Below, in pieces: positions 9,901 through 21,612 of a stretch of DNA of 64,000 nucleotides. The first letter of the stretch is position 1, and every line of letters starts with the position of its first letter. The stretch is from Pseudeuparius sepicola (taxonomy: Eukaryota > Arthropoda > Insecta > Coleoptera > Anthribidae): positions 3,945,153 through 4,009,152 of the forward strand of contig OY987305.1 in the NCBI GenBank assembly GCA_963920635.1, written 5' to 3'. The notes under the pieces were generated by a model, which was given only the letters and a program-made list of their open reading frames with translations, had not been told where the DNA came from and ran no database searches. Made by a program: the position numbers and the translations under genes.

Positions 9901-12900
9901 TGAGCCTATTTCTCACAAGTTACGTTCAGTTAATTGGTTGAGCATGGACGATAGAAGAAAGTTTCATGCTGCCTGTCTGATTCATGGAATTGTGATTTTC
10001 AATTGTCCTCCGTATTTATATAATAAAATTCAGTTCAGATCAGATGTTCACACCCTAAATCTAAGATTTAGGGGTTTACTGACTCCTCCTACTCATCAAA
10101 CTGCAATGTTTCTCAGATTCTTCTCCTACACTGCTTATTTTTTGTATAATCGGATTCCATTTGCCTTGATGACTTTACAGTTACATGCATTCAAAATTGC
10201 TTACAAAACGATACTTCTGCAAGTTAGGTGCCTGTTAATTTTTGTTTTGTTATATGGTTGCTATTTTGCGCATGTTTCTCCCACAATGATAGTTGATTCA
10301 TTTTAGGGACTAAACTTTGATTAGTATACAATGCGTCCCGGATAAGAATGAACAGCATGGGGATCTTGCAAACGGTGAGAGATAGAACAACTGACCGTTG
10401 TTGGGGAAAAAGTTGCGCAATTTTAAGGTCAATAAAATGGTACGAACAGATTTCTAATAACTTTTTTCGTTTTTGAGTTATTTTGAAAAAAGTAAAATTT
10501 TGCGTTTTCGATTTTATTTTTTTCTGATGTTGTTATCACAGATAGAAAAAAAAAGAAAAACACTTTCTTATGGCACTTTTTAACGGGCTTTAAGATGGCG
10601 TTTTAAGATTTGTTCTACAACATCTCGTTTTTGAGAAACCATCTTCAACTTTATTTTTTCAAATACAGACCTGAATTTTTTTGCAGATTTTGAAAGCACT
10701 TTTCATTGCAAATACCATGATGTATGATACGAAATATTTTTAAAATGCTTTCAGGCATACTGAAAATTCCTTTTTTTCATTCATTTTTTTTTCTATTGTG
10801 GCCCTGTATGTAATAATAAGAAGTCTAAATATTAATCAGTATTGTCAACAATAATTTAACTTACAGTTTATTTTTACTTAAAAAACTTAATATTTTTAAA
10901 TACGGCCCTGTCTGGTAAGTGTTTTCCTCTGTTGTTGTACAGCAGTGTCGCATTGTGTTTTGGAGTAAGTTCTTCGCTTTTTCTAATTGTGAGAAGAAAG
11001 CTTTAAGCCAATGAAACCAATAAGTTTTGCCATTTATTTATTTTTTTATACACTATATCTATATCTATGACACAAGATATAACATGCAAACATGTTAAAT
11101 TTATCGTCATTTGAAAAAGCAGCCTCCATTTCTAATAATACAAATTTAACTAAATGATACAGTGGGAGTTATGGCAAATGACAAGTGGTTGGTTTCGTTG
11201 TTTCAAAGCCTTCTAGGTGGAGGATTTTTATTTATTTTTATTATCTTATGTAACTTATTAGTTTTTGTCGTCCTTTTTTTGGTTCTCCGATTGAAAGATA
11301 AGTTGTAAACTAAATTGTAGACTTCATATTATTAAATACAGGGCGTCCTAATCAAAGTATATCACATACAAGCTTCAATAACGAGGCTTCTGTGATCCAT
11401 TTTGTTTTATTCAAATGTAATATGTATCTGTATACATATAAATTGTTACTATGTTACTTTCCTGAATAAAGCAATTATTATTATTATTAAATCTAAAAAC
11501 GCCATCTTAAAGCCCGTTAAAAATTGCCATAAGTGTTTTTCTTTTTTTTTTCTGTGTGATAACAACTTCAGAAAAAAATAAAATTGAAAACGCAAAATTT
11601 TACATTCTTATCCGGGATACATTGTATACGACATACAAATCTATCAAAAAATTATTTATTATGCACTACAAAATAGGAAAGACTGAATTTAAGAAATGCC
11701 AATGTAAACAAATTACTTACCTCACCTTCTTCCCCGACTCACTAATGTAGATGCAAAACAAAACCCTTATTATTTATATTACCGTGAGTCATCTATTCCT
11801 ATATATCGTTGTTACTAATGAAAGCATATTCATCATTACTTAGGTTGGCGTCTGACGGTGACAATTTCCTTAATTTGAATTTGTTTACAATTTTAATATT
11901 TTGTTGATATATGAGTAAGATGATGTGACCCAAAGTTTGTTAAGAATATCACTGAAAATGTCCTCCTAGCGTACTTAAAAGAAAAATCAGAAGCACTATA
12001 GAAGCCAGTTGACCTTATGGTCAGAGTATTCAATGTCAAAGGATACACTTTTGATCAATAAAATTGTGGAAATTCAAAGTTTTACCAAATTAATTCAATT
12101 TTTGAAGAAATACTCTTTGGGCAATGACAATTTCGGTAACTAATTTCAAGTTGTCAGTTATTTTAAAATAAATTTAATTTGATCATAGAAAAAGAATAAA
12201 ACACAACATGATGGCAACTCTCGACTTTGTCGCAAGCTGCAAACTTCATGCATCGTGCAACAAATATACACTAGTTACACAACCAACTATTTTATGATTA
12301 TTGGCTATCATGGTTTTCAAGAAGTTCCATAAAAAAATTGGGAAGTGTAAAACAAACAGATGCCGACATTAAATTCCGGCTTTTTCGAATTTCCTGGTTA
12401 GTAGACTAGACACCCTGCATTTATTATATTTTTTTACCTTAAAATCTTCAGCAATGTCGTCAGTATATGGGTCAATATTGTCATTAAACCAAGTAAAAAA
12501 ACTATGCTTCATGACCTCCAATCTTCTTTTCCTTCCTGCTTTTGCAGTATCGGGAACTTGACCCAAGTGCACTCCATCTTTCCACACAACTGGCGTACTT
12601 TTCGACGAAGGTACCCCTAAAAAATTAACAACAAATTTTTTTTACGTTATTAAGTGAATCTTACCGCTTCCCAAATGGTATTCTTTGGTCAAAACTGTAT
12701 TTTCGAAATACGGGTTTTCGTCAAAGAAAAATTTTATCGCATATCCTGAGCGGATATCGTCGAATTCCTCCACTTCCAACTTCGCCATGTGGTGCAAGCA
12801 GTCTTCTTCTTCAGCACCATCCAAGAGACTGCTCAGGTCTGGATGGTTCATCATCTAGGTCGGTTTTAAGCGAAAAATAAAAATTATAATCTGAATTTTT

Positions 12901-13279
12901 CAAAATATTTACAGAACTATTTATTACATTATGGGAATTGATCTTTTGTCGGAATGTTTCTATAAAACTTGTGACGGATGATAAAAATAATGAGGTTAAA
13001 CACAAGAAAAGTGGTAATGGTAAAGGATACAGCTGTGACCCAAAAATTAGGTATGTTACTGATAATTTGGCTTCTTTTCTGAAAATACGGCTTGCGGACT
13101 TGGTTGTATTTTTGTTCAACTTGCAGTATTTCTTCGCTGGCTTTCTCGTTAATGGTATCTAGTTCGCTTTGGAGAGAATCAACTTCTTCCAGTGCTTTTT
13201 GAGTGGCGATGTCGTATTCGGACATCCGATCGCTTTCGGCGATCCTTTTTATTTTCCTCGAAGAGGTTTCCGCTGACAT
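6964..13279 (-). CDS. SET: SET protein (I2PP2A / TAF-I, nucleosome assembly protein family)
   Basis: Exons are 13279-13031, 12854-12665, 12616-12438 and 7128-6964, giving 783 nt and 260 residues with consistent phases. SET is a histone chaperone of the NAP family, part of the INHAT complex, and an inhibitor of PP2A. Seen here: a predicted dimerisation helix (about 25-65) ending in [12 protein letters not shown], then RKPYFQKR and IPNFWVTA, the earmuff signature [15 protein letters not shown] near 184, [10 protein letters not shown] at 209-218, and an acidic tail from about 224 to 247. The tail is shorter than the vertebrate one and ends in a Ser/Gln-rich stretch. An in-frame ATG six codons upstream (13297) is possible, but 13279 has a better context and fits the usual MSA start. 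The last intron is about 5.3 kb and full of repeats. An AATAAA overlaps the stop codon. The other introns are short. Confidence 0.95.
7240..8560. other. SET intron 3, gene-free part with a CpG/CCAAT patch
   Basis: Mostly AT-rich. At about 7680-7800 there is a locally CpG-rich patch with AGCCAATAAG and GATTGGTC, that is CCAAT boxes on both strands, which could be an internal promoter or transposon promoter. A run of ten C lies near 8185. No coding signal is visible. Confidence 0.35.
8564..8714 (+). mobile_element. SINE 3' portion with (ATT)n tail
   Basis: This matches the 3' part of the element at 43845-44150 and of the minus-strand elements at 27869-27993 and 60547-60985. Shared words are AAGTCG, CGCAAATGGCAACGAAGACA, GTAATTGCCCCC and GTGAGGGTGAGAATTATTATT. 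It is 5'-truncated and ends in an ATT microsatellite, as expected for target-primed retroposition. It lies in SET intron 3. Confidence 0.7.
8986..9846. repeat. Two diverged ~160-bp direct repeats with spaced sub-repeats
   Basis: Bases 8986-9146 and 9688-9846 are about 88% alike by eye (shared GTTAAATTCGATTTCGTCC, TTATTTGCTCGAAACCGG, TTCGGGACCATGCT). Between them a shorter word (CCGACGtnnnttGaCCCGTAGAA) recurs near 9479, 9606 and 9665. This looks like a decayed tandem array or terminal repeats of an old element in SET intron 3. Confidence 0.65.
9866..10306 (+). pseudogene. Non-LTR retrotransposon ORF2 C-terminal fragment
   Basis: An open frame of 144 codons (9872-10306) contains [20 protein letters not shown], then a run of Arg/Phe motifs and a late [11 protein letters not shown] segment. 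This layout matches the region downstream of the reverse transcriptase in Jockey/CR1-type LINEs, where 'NWL-x-ER-x5' and 'LWNSLP'-like motifs occur. The reverse transcriptase core is absent. It is a dead, 5'-truncated insertion in SET intron 3. Assignment rests on motif pattern only. Confidence 0.55.
10324..11629. mobile_element. 1.3-kb DNA transposon derivative with GTATACAATG inverted termini
   Basis: The left end GTATACAATGCGTCCCGGAT (from 10324) reappears inverted at the right (ending 11629) with two changes. After a ~140-bp insertion on the left, inverted similarity resumes (TTTTGCGTTTTC; AACGGGCTTTAAGATGGCG), so the arms total about 170 bp. No transposase survives. It contains a LINE-like tail at 11464-11490 (GAATAAAGCAATTATTATT), a nested insertion. 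It lies in SET intron 3. Confidence 0.75.
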
Positions 13280-13299
13280 TTTCACAGCTTTTCGCAATT

Positions 13300-14458
13300 A
13301 AATAGTTAGGAACGCGAATTTTCAAAAAAACCTCTAACTTTTCCACAACAAAAACACGGAAAATAAACACAGAGCACAGAGGAACGCGCGTGCGCGAGAA
13401 CTGTCAAACTCGCAGAAAAATTAACGGTTAGATCCAAGGTCGTCACAAAACACAAACCTCTACAATCAAAATAGCAAGTGATCTAATCTGACCTTGTATT
13501 ACAGAACACCATAATCCAGAAAGCCGGACTATTTTTGTTCACAAATTAAAAGTAGTTATTTATGCAACAAGTGCGTAAAGTAGTACTTTTTTTCATGAAT
13601 GGGAAAGTTGCGCGCACGAACCGCAGGTGAGTGCGCGCAATCCCATGAATGAAAAAAAGACACTTTATGCATTAGTTTCATACATTATTTTTTTATACGA
13701 TCCTGCTTAAACATTGAAATATTTGGGATGGGATTTTTGTGTTATATACTAAAGGGCATATAAATGCACTATGGTTTTCAATTACGATGATTATAATATT
13801 TAGATCGCGGTCTCACTACGTTTACACATAGTATTGAAATCGATTTGAATATGTTTCTAGAATTATTGAAAACCGCATAAAGAGATTTTGAGATTGATTT
13901 GAATCTCAAAATAAATTTTCTTATTTTCGGGATTTAACGCCACATTTACCATTTATGAAAACACCAAACTGCATTACACTGAATTCAATTCCAAACTCCA
14001 TGTAAACGTAGTAAGGAAGTTTAGAGTGAAAAAAGTTAACTTTTTTTCACTCTAAACTGCTCAGAGTGAAAAAAGTAAGTTTTTTTTAACTTGTTAAAAA
14101 ATATATACTTTAGGCATTTAAAAAGGTTAAAAAAAAGTAAAGTTTTTATAACGATCGTATAAAAAAATATATATACAGTGTGTCCCGTTTTTCATGTTAA
14201 CACCCCTGAAAATCTAAGTAGGTTTTTTATAGATATGTTCTCTGGAAGGTCATCATGCCGCATTATGTCTATAGAATATGTGGACCCATAAATAATTGTT
14301 TGATTTTTAAAAGCAGGTATTACAAGGAGGTGCTTGTTTATTAAAATGCGCCGCAGGCGAAATTTTTTAAAAATTTAACATCTTGATCTTTTTTCTCAAT
14401 AGGATTGAGAGGCCCTGAATATGTATATGGGGAAAAACAGTAATTTACAAATATAAAT
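13300..14458. other. Spacer between the SET 5' end and the branching-enzyme 3' end
   Basis: This holds the SET promoter region (CpG-containing, GCGCGTGCGCGAGAAC near 13385) and another GC patch at 13610-13645. Two short inverted TTTTTTCACTCTAAACT words lie near 14025-14070. A transposon-end-like word, ACAGTGTGTCCCG, is at about 14176. No gene is seen. Confidence 0.4.
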
Positions 14459-14464
14459 TTTATT
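14459..14464 (-). terminator. Poly(A) signal of the glycogen branching enzyme gene
   Basis: AATAAA on the minus strand, 69 bases beyond the TAA stop codon at 14533, in an AT-rich 3' UTR. It is the first canonical signal downstream of the stop. Confidence 0.65.
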
Positions 14465-14532
14465 ATAATGCTTTGTAACTTACAAATTTACAACAATCAT
14501 AAAATTTTCAGTTGCATAACAAAACTTAAAAA

Positions 14533-17286
14533 TTACTTTATATTTTCTACATTGGCAAGCAGGAGAGCAGTTCGGTTTGGAATATAAACCTGAATGTGGC
14601 TTTTTCTTCCACAATATCCTTCAGGGCGCGTAAAGAACGGCACCGACGTATCAATCCTACTAAACCCTCCGAAATTCGCATCATCCGAACACAAAACAAT
14701 CCTGTATTCCCCTTCTCCTTCAATTCCAATTTTATAATCGGCAAAACTTTTAGTCGGGTGGAAATTAAAAATAAACAAACACCCCGCCCTTTCGAAAGCC
14801 ATAACTTTGTCATCCTCATGTTTCAAGCTTACGTAACCGGGCGGAGCGGCCAACCAACCATATTTAGCCTCTGCGTGATTCATCCCGGCATCCCAGTTGT
14901 TCAAAAACTTATACTTCAGTATGTCGTCATCCACTAAGTTCCACTGACGCCTAGCGTAATGGTACGAACTGTTATTTCCAGCTCTCGGGAAGTCTAACCA
15001 TTCTGGATGCCCAAATTCATTCCCGATGAAGTTTAAGTAGCCTTCTCCTCCCAAACCATGTGTTACAAATCGTATCATTTTATGTAGGGCTATGCCACGG
15101 TCTATTATAACTGATGGATTTGATAGAGTGCTCATATGTGTATACATTTCTTTATCCATAAGCCAAAATGCAATAGTTTTATCTCCCACCAAAGCTTGAT
15201 CATGTGATTCTGCATATGCGATGTTAGGTTCAAGCCAACGCCTGTTTGACAGTGTGTGGACGATGTTACCTGTCAAAACGTATAAATTTTTGTTTTCATG
15301 TCCAACTATCACTTACCAAAACTATAAGTACTTATGCCATGAAAACAAATGAACACTTACCAATGCTCCATTCTTCGTCAGACTGATGTTTCAGAAGTTC
15401 AATCCACTTATCAGGGATAGCCATGGCTAACCTATAATCGAATCCAAGGCATCCTTCGCTTATAGGTCGGCAAGTGCCCGGCATGCCTGATACATCCTCG
15501 GCTATTGTAATGGCTTCTTTATACAAGGTGTGAACTAAATGGTTTGCTAGCATCAGATATACAACTCCTTCTGTATCAACATTTAAGTTGAAATATTCGT
15601 CGTAGTGGCCGCTGAAACCCTGCCCAATACCACGAGAATGGTATAACATGGATGTTACGCCGTCGAATCTGAAGCCATCGAAACGGTACTCTTCCATCCA
15701 CCACCTAATATTCGACAGCAAAAACCTCAAAACTTCAAATTCAGAGTAGTTGAATAGTCTCGAATCCCATAAAGTGTGTTCTCCACGAGAGCCCGAATGA
15801 AAGAAGCATGAGTCTGTACCGTCAAATTGATTTAAACCGTCCATTACATTTTTACTAGCGTGCGAATGAACTACATCTAAGAGAACAACCAAACCCATTT
15901 CATGGGCCCTATCGACCAGTCGTTTTAGTTGTTCTGGGGTACCATACCTACAAAAAACATTATTGTTGACATTTGTTTGGGCACCAGTGTTAAAAAACCT
16001 CACCTACTAGATGCAGCATAAAAACTAGTTACTTGATACCCAAAACTAGCATAATAAGCATGTTCCATGATTGCCATTAGCTGTATAGCGTTGTATCCTT
16101 GTTTTACAATTCGGGGTAAAATATTTTCTGTGAATTCGTCGTATGTTCCTACTTTAAGTTCGTTTGTGGCTATTCCTACATGGCATTCATAAATTCTCAG
16201 ACTTTTAGGGCGTTTAGGACTTGCGTTTCTAAAGATGTATCGCTAAAATATGCAGAGTGGTACCTAATTCAGAATGAGTCGTATTATTTTTTTGGATATT
16301 TACTTCGGGTTGGGGTGGATTCCAAAGTTTTTGTTTATAAATTGTTCCTTGTCCTTTTGGGGGCTCCACAACATATTTTGCATAAGGGGACAGTCTGTCT
16401 TCTTTAGAGCCCTGTGGAGTTTGTACTACAAGCTAAAATTTTAGTGTAACAAATGTTTTTAATTTTTAATTTGTTTTTACTTTAAGTTCTGAAAGATGGT
16501 CAATAACACAAGTTCCATCTGGTTTTGGGGGCAAAACAAGCTCCCATTTTCCATATTCAAGTTTGGTATAAGGGTGACTATCCCGGTTCCAGCCATCTAT
16601 GGAAATTTTGTATCGATAAATTAAAACAAAAATAAAAAAATATCTTACTGAAATCTCCGGTAAGCCAAAGTTGTTGGGCTCCAGGTGCCCATTCTCTACA
16701 CGTTATAGAATTATCTGGTTGTACTTTTACTCCGTAATACTCATAACCTTTGGAGAATTTGTCTAAACCTCCTCCAAATTCATCGATTTTGTCTAGGTAA
16801 TCTTTCATAACAGCATAACTAAAAATTATATTTTGTATGAAAAAAGCTTGCTGAATTATATGAACATTACAAAATTAGAATTGTAATTAAATATTGTAAA
16901 ATATTAAAAATATTTTAATTTTTTTAGCGGAAATAATCATTCAATTTGTCATTATCAGTGGAAATAGCGTAGGCAACTTTTTTATAAACGAAGAAAGTTT
17001 AATTTACAAGAAGGTAGGTTATAAGAAGTAGGTGCATTATAGTCATTATTAATAATTATACTTTTAAGTAGGTACACTGTTGTTGAATGACAATTTATGC
17101 AGATTTCACAAAAATTCAAAACTAATTTGTCCTTCCTTGACCTTCACAAAGACCATAAAAAATTATGTCTTACCGGCGTCTTATTTCCTTCTCATACATC
17201 CTCAAATAAGGATCCCTGTCGAGCAGTGCCTTTATATCAGGTACATGTACCTGCATAGGATCTAATTTGGAGTATTTTCCACCCAT
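14533..17286 (-). CDS. GBE1: 1,4-alpha-glucan (glycogen) branching enzyme
   Basis: Seven exons, 17286-17174, 16818-16649, 16596-16481, 16432-16304, 16242-16004, 15947-15361 and 15269-14533, give 696 residues, close to animal enzymes of about 700. The cytosolic enzyme cuts alpha-1,4 glucan chains and reattaches them by alpha-1,6 bonds during glycogen synthesis. Domain order: N-terminal helical segment (1-60), CBM48 with REWAPGA and LTGDFNGW (about 78-100), the GH13 catalytic barrel, and a C-terminal all-beta domain ending [10 protein letters not shown]. The four GH13 regions are intact: DVVHSH (280-285), GFRFDGV with nucleophile Asp351, AEDVSG with acid/base Glu406, and ESHDQ with Asp475. [14 protein letters not shown] is also present. 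All splice sites are GT-AG and phases agree. The start is the only in-frame ATG before the conserved DRDPYL segment. No damage is seen. Confidence 0.96.
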
Positions 17287-17399
17287 CGCGTACAAGTTTC
17301 CACTAAAAATACATAAAATCACGATCAAACACCGCAGCTGTATCTGCTCAAACTAATCCAATATTCCAATTTAAAACGAAGAAACCAATAAAACGAAAG

Positions 17400-19180
17400 C
17401 TACTAAAAATTGATAACGGATGTCAGAATGTCAGTGTGTCCAAAAAAATAATCAGTTCATAAGAACGTAGAAAAAGTTTTAAATTTTGGAAGGGCGAGGA
17501 GAGGTTAAATTGTTCACCTCAATAAAACCGAACAAAAATAGAAAGAACGCAAAATAATGTTAGATAACTCTAATCTTTATAATGCCAGGATTTTATATAT
17601 TAATAAGTCTGGTTTTTATTTATCGTAATGGGCTTTTGTTTTTGTTTTGATTTATTATCAAAAATTTTACTTACCTCATATTTCGGCTTGTTTTATCACC
17701 CTCTGCCGAGGATTAGCCAAACTGTGCTTACAAGACAGAAAACACGCACAAGCAGTGCCCTCTATCAGTGAGTAGCCGCACTATTACCATTGGCATGAAA
17801 TAAAATAGTGTAATATCGTCGACGGAGGAAAGTCCAATATATAGTAAAATAAAATTGTAGTATAGCTGCTCTCTGATAGATGCCACTAATTGTAATAACA
17901 ATTTAAATTTCAAATTTGATATTAGTATTTGCCACATTTTCAACATAACAAGATACAAAAAGGTTTAAGTTTTATACCTACGTTACATAGGTTACATAAT
18001 CTATGTTTAGTGTAGGCAAAATTAAAACACCATATAAAAACACTATCAGTACTATCGTCGATTCAGTCAACGGGACTATGCAAACGGTACTATGCACAGA
18101 AAATACACGAGTGAAAATATACCTACGCTAGGCCTAGATTTTCTGTGGCTGTAGGTATACAAACAATGAACTCATTACAATACACTCACTATCAATACCT
18201 ACCTAAGTACTAAAATCACAAAATTATTCATATTATTAATTCTTAAATATGTTTATGTTATATGGAAACCACAAAATGGAAACAATAACATTTTTCATCG
18301 CCCCTGAACAAAAATTACCAATCACCAAAACCGTCGATGGAGGAAGGAATCAATCGACGCCAAAACACAATGCCGGTTGTCTACAGGAACCAATGAATAA
18401 AGAACCAGGAACGCAAAAATTTTAGAAGGGCGAGGAGATGTTACATAGGTATGATATAATAGCAAAGTCCTAGACTTTGATAATAGCTCTGACAAAGACT
18501 GATGTCGTTGACTGAAGGTTTACTGATGTCTTTGGTTCTTATTTATCATAATTCATAATGAGGTTTTGTTTTTATTTATTGTCAAAATTTTTATTATTAT
18601 TGCCTTATTTTTCGGCTTGTTGTACCGCCCTCTGTTGATTAATAGCTAAACTATTCCTACAACATACAAATAAGTTCGCCTCGTGCCCTCTGTCAGGCAG
18701 TAGCCGAACTATTAGCATTGAATTGAAATAAGGGAAGAGTATGGAACATCGATACCACCAAACAATGAAAGTTAGATACGTGCTAGTAAAACTACTGGCC
18801 GCTAGACGTCGCTAATGGTATATCCCATTTTATAGATGGGATTTTCTTTGAATCAAATTAATTTGTATTTTTGCCAGATTATTCAATTCAGTAAAATGAA
18901 AATTGTTAAGCGTCATATGGGTTTTTGGTTGATTATGTTCAAATTAAAAACAATATTATTATATAAGCATAATGTCATTATATTTTGTCTTATCACATTG
19001 GGATGTATCATTGAGTAAAAGTTATTCCTTTACTCAATGGCTGTATACAATTCTGTATTATCACAATAAACTCAATACTAAAATCACAAAATTATTCAAT
19101 ATCCTTAAGTTTGTTAAGGAACTAATTTTTCTTCTGCCCCTGAACAAAAATCACATCCCCTTGAAAACATTGCACGAATA
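17400..19180. repeat. Diverged ~0.9-kb tandem duplication between the branching enzyme and Cdc25
   Basis: Unit A (about 17440-18330) and unit B (about 18400-19160) share ordered blocks: GAAGGGCGAGGAGAnGTTA; a TTATTTATC...TTTTGTTTTT block; TTTCGGCTTGTTnTACC with CCCTCTG; GTGCCCTCT with AGTAGCCG; and near the ends CTAAAATCACAAAATTATTC and GCCCCTGAACAAAAAT. Roughly 70-80% similarity by eye makes it much older than the duplication at 4.6-6.8 kb. No coding frame is conserved between units. Confidence 0.7.
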
Positions 19181-19268
19181 TAAATAAAAATTGCACGAAC
19201 TAATAGCTACAGAATAAATTAAATAAAAATCCTTTGGCACAACACGATACCTATTGCTATAAAACCCC

Positions 19269-21110
19269 CTACATGAGCAATTTCTTGATACTCCTCGATT
19301 TTTGAGACTTTCTCGGCGCGCGTACATCTGAATTCCAGGTCTTAGACATTTGGCGGTAATATTGTAATTCTTCCTCATGCCCCGGTAATAACATTGGTTT
19401 GTAAGCAACTGGTATGCATAGCTCAGAAAACTGCCCGTAAAAGTTTTTGTATCCTCCTTCAAGCAAATATATTTCTGGGAACTTCAAAAAAGGGTACGAA
19501 CTTTCGTTTTTTAGCCTATCCTCTTGCCGCAGGTGCCTATAAAGGTTTGGCCCGCGTTCCGACGAAAATTCGCAATGGAAAATTAAAATATTTCGCGTGC
19601 CTTGGTCAGTTTGCGTATTTTGGTTCAACAAATCAGAACAAGATTGTTTTGTGAAAATGTTTTCAGCGCCGGTTATGTGACCTCCTTGATACTCGTACGG
19701 ATATCTGCAGTCGATTATTTTGAAAGAACCCACTACGTTTTTGTACCCACCGCGAATAAGTTGTGCTAAAGTATTTGCAGAAATCGCTTTTAAATCGCTA
19801 TGTTTACTTCTTGCCAATGGCAAGCAACAATTTTTAGAGAAATCCCCGATTAAGTCACCATCTTCTGAAGACTTCTGAACAGCGCACATTATACTTTCTT
19901 CTGTAGCGGAAATTGATCTTCTTACGCATGGCCTACTAACCACATCTGAGGTATCTTCTTCTTCGAAAACAATCTTGGTTTTCTTGACGACTGTGTCTTG
20001 ACGTAAAGCAGAGGGTCTCTTGATTAATTTCTTTGTGTTGGTTGGAGTCGCGCCGTCGTCTATGGTAGTCAGAGGTGACTTGATCAACGGTTTTTTGAGC
20101 AAACTCGCGAAATCGGTTGGTGCGTTTTCCGAATTTTCGAAGGTGATTTCCGAGAAGTTCTCCAGGAAGTCATCTTCTATTGAATTGTAAACTTCAGATC
20201 CGAAGGAAGCGATTGTTTCAACATCGTCGAAACCAGAATCTCGAGAGTTTGTGTCGTAGAACAAACTGCAAAGAAAAATCGGAATAAATAACTGGAAAAT
20301 AATATAATACACAAATGTAAAATCACACACAATAATTATATATAGGACAATATTCAAGTTAAAAAAAGTCTCAATCTAAACAATTCCAACTAAATTTTAT
20401 ACCTACAATAAGTAAATATAAGCCGCTTCATAGGTATAGGTTGACAGATCACACCTTTGAAAATTGTTATGACAATTTGTGGCAAATTTAATTTACATTA
20501 TATATTATATCGCGTTTTTTTTTCAAAATAAGTAGCAAATGCAAAGAAAATGGTCAATTGGAAATAATGAAATAAACATTGTAAAAATGATTTTATAAAC
20601 AAAAATTGACAAACTTTTATACAGGGTGTTTCAGAAAAATATATAGCAATAACTTTACAAGTAGAATTATTCCTATAAATCATAAGTTGTTATCGTCTTT
20701 GGTTTTCGAGATACAGGGTGGTAAAGTCAATAATTTCTTCGAAAAAAAAAAACAAATTTCTGAATTGTTGAAAATTTTTATATTAGTTTGACTATCTCAA
20801 TAAATAATTCCAGGAAATTAAATTAAATCAAATTAAAAACATCGCAAATAATAGCAACAAGAAATTATAGTCTTTTCTATATTTCCCTTAGATCTAGATC
20901 TATTATTACTCTTCCTTTAAATAATTACATTCCGAAAACATTTAATTTCAGTTCGACCTTCTTATCAAGAAATGTATGAAAAAAACAAAAGAAAACTTTT
21001 TCAGCTTCCACTCTAACTAATCATAAACAACTTTTTTGAATTTCATCGTGTACTAACCTGGTATGATCCATTGCAACGTCGTTGTCGCTCTCACCAGAAC
21101 TATCACACAT
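19269..21110 (-). CDS. cdc25: Cdc25-type dual-specificity phosphatase, paralogue 1 (short)
   Basis: Two exons, 21110-21058 and 20265-19269, give 349 residues. Cdc25 removes inhibitory phosphates from Cdk1 (Thr14/Tyr15) to drive mitosis or meiosis. Seen: DSG at 27-29 in a context like the beta-TrCP degron of Cdc25; the family block SISATEESIMCAVQKSS (135-151) after an Arg-rich RxxS site; LIGDFSKN; the rhodanese-like core IIDCRYPYEYQGGHI (201-214); and the catalytic loop HCEFSSERG with Cys249 and Arg255. The basic C terminus (KSQKSRSIKKLLM) may bind Cdk or membranes. The N-terminal regulatory part is shorter than in paralogue 2. The intron after codon 17 is phase 2, as in paralogue 2, but the intron after the catalytic loop is missing. 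Insects often have a String and a Twine type; I cannot say which this is. Confidence 0.93.
20266..21057. other. Intron 1 of Cdc25 paralogue 1
   Basis: About 790 bp of AT-rich DNA. A transposon-end-like word, TATACAGGGTGTTTCAG, starts near 20619, and a second ATACAGGGTGG word lies near 20711, probably a short MITE remnant. No coding signal is visible. Confidence 0.4.
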
Positions 21111-21612
21111 TTTCTCAATTTTGGCGATTTGTTTTTCTTCTTTTCGACTCGCGGCTCACTAGATTTTGCCCCTGGCTATGCCGAAATTCGACTGACGTTT
21201 CCCGGCCTGCTACATGCTTTATAAAGTCTGTTAAGGGCGCGAAATGTTCGACCAGCACTACCTGGCTATCTGTGGTAGGGGATGGGTTCTATGAGTTGCC
21301 GCCTTTCTGCATGAAATTGTTTGTTTATAATTACAAACAATAGAATAATGATGATTATGGTTTTTTTTGTTGTGTAAACTGTGCACATTTCGTACATGAA
21401 AAATATTTTGCACAAAATAACAGTTTTCATTTCTTCCTACTTTCGACAATTTTTACTAGGTGCTAATTAAAAAATCTTAATTAACTAATGTAAAAAGTGC
21501 ACAGAACTATAAAGTATACTTTAACGTTTGACCTTTGGAATGAAAATGCTGGAATCTTTTTAAATTAAATATACGTTGGATCAATCTTTTTTTATTTCGC
21601 CTAATTTTTTAT

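Noticed and set aside
7128..12438. Short frames in SET intron 3 as independent genes
   Set aside because: Apart from the LINE fragment they show no motif, and the region is repeat-derived.
15332..15360. Extension of the branching-enzyme exon 6 frame past 15361
   Set aside because: The extra residues lie in the intron; a GTAAGT donor follows the conserved EEWSIG end and the next exon continues the family alignment.
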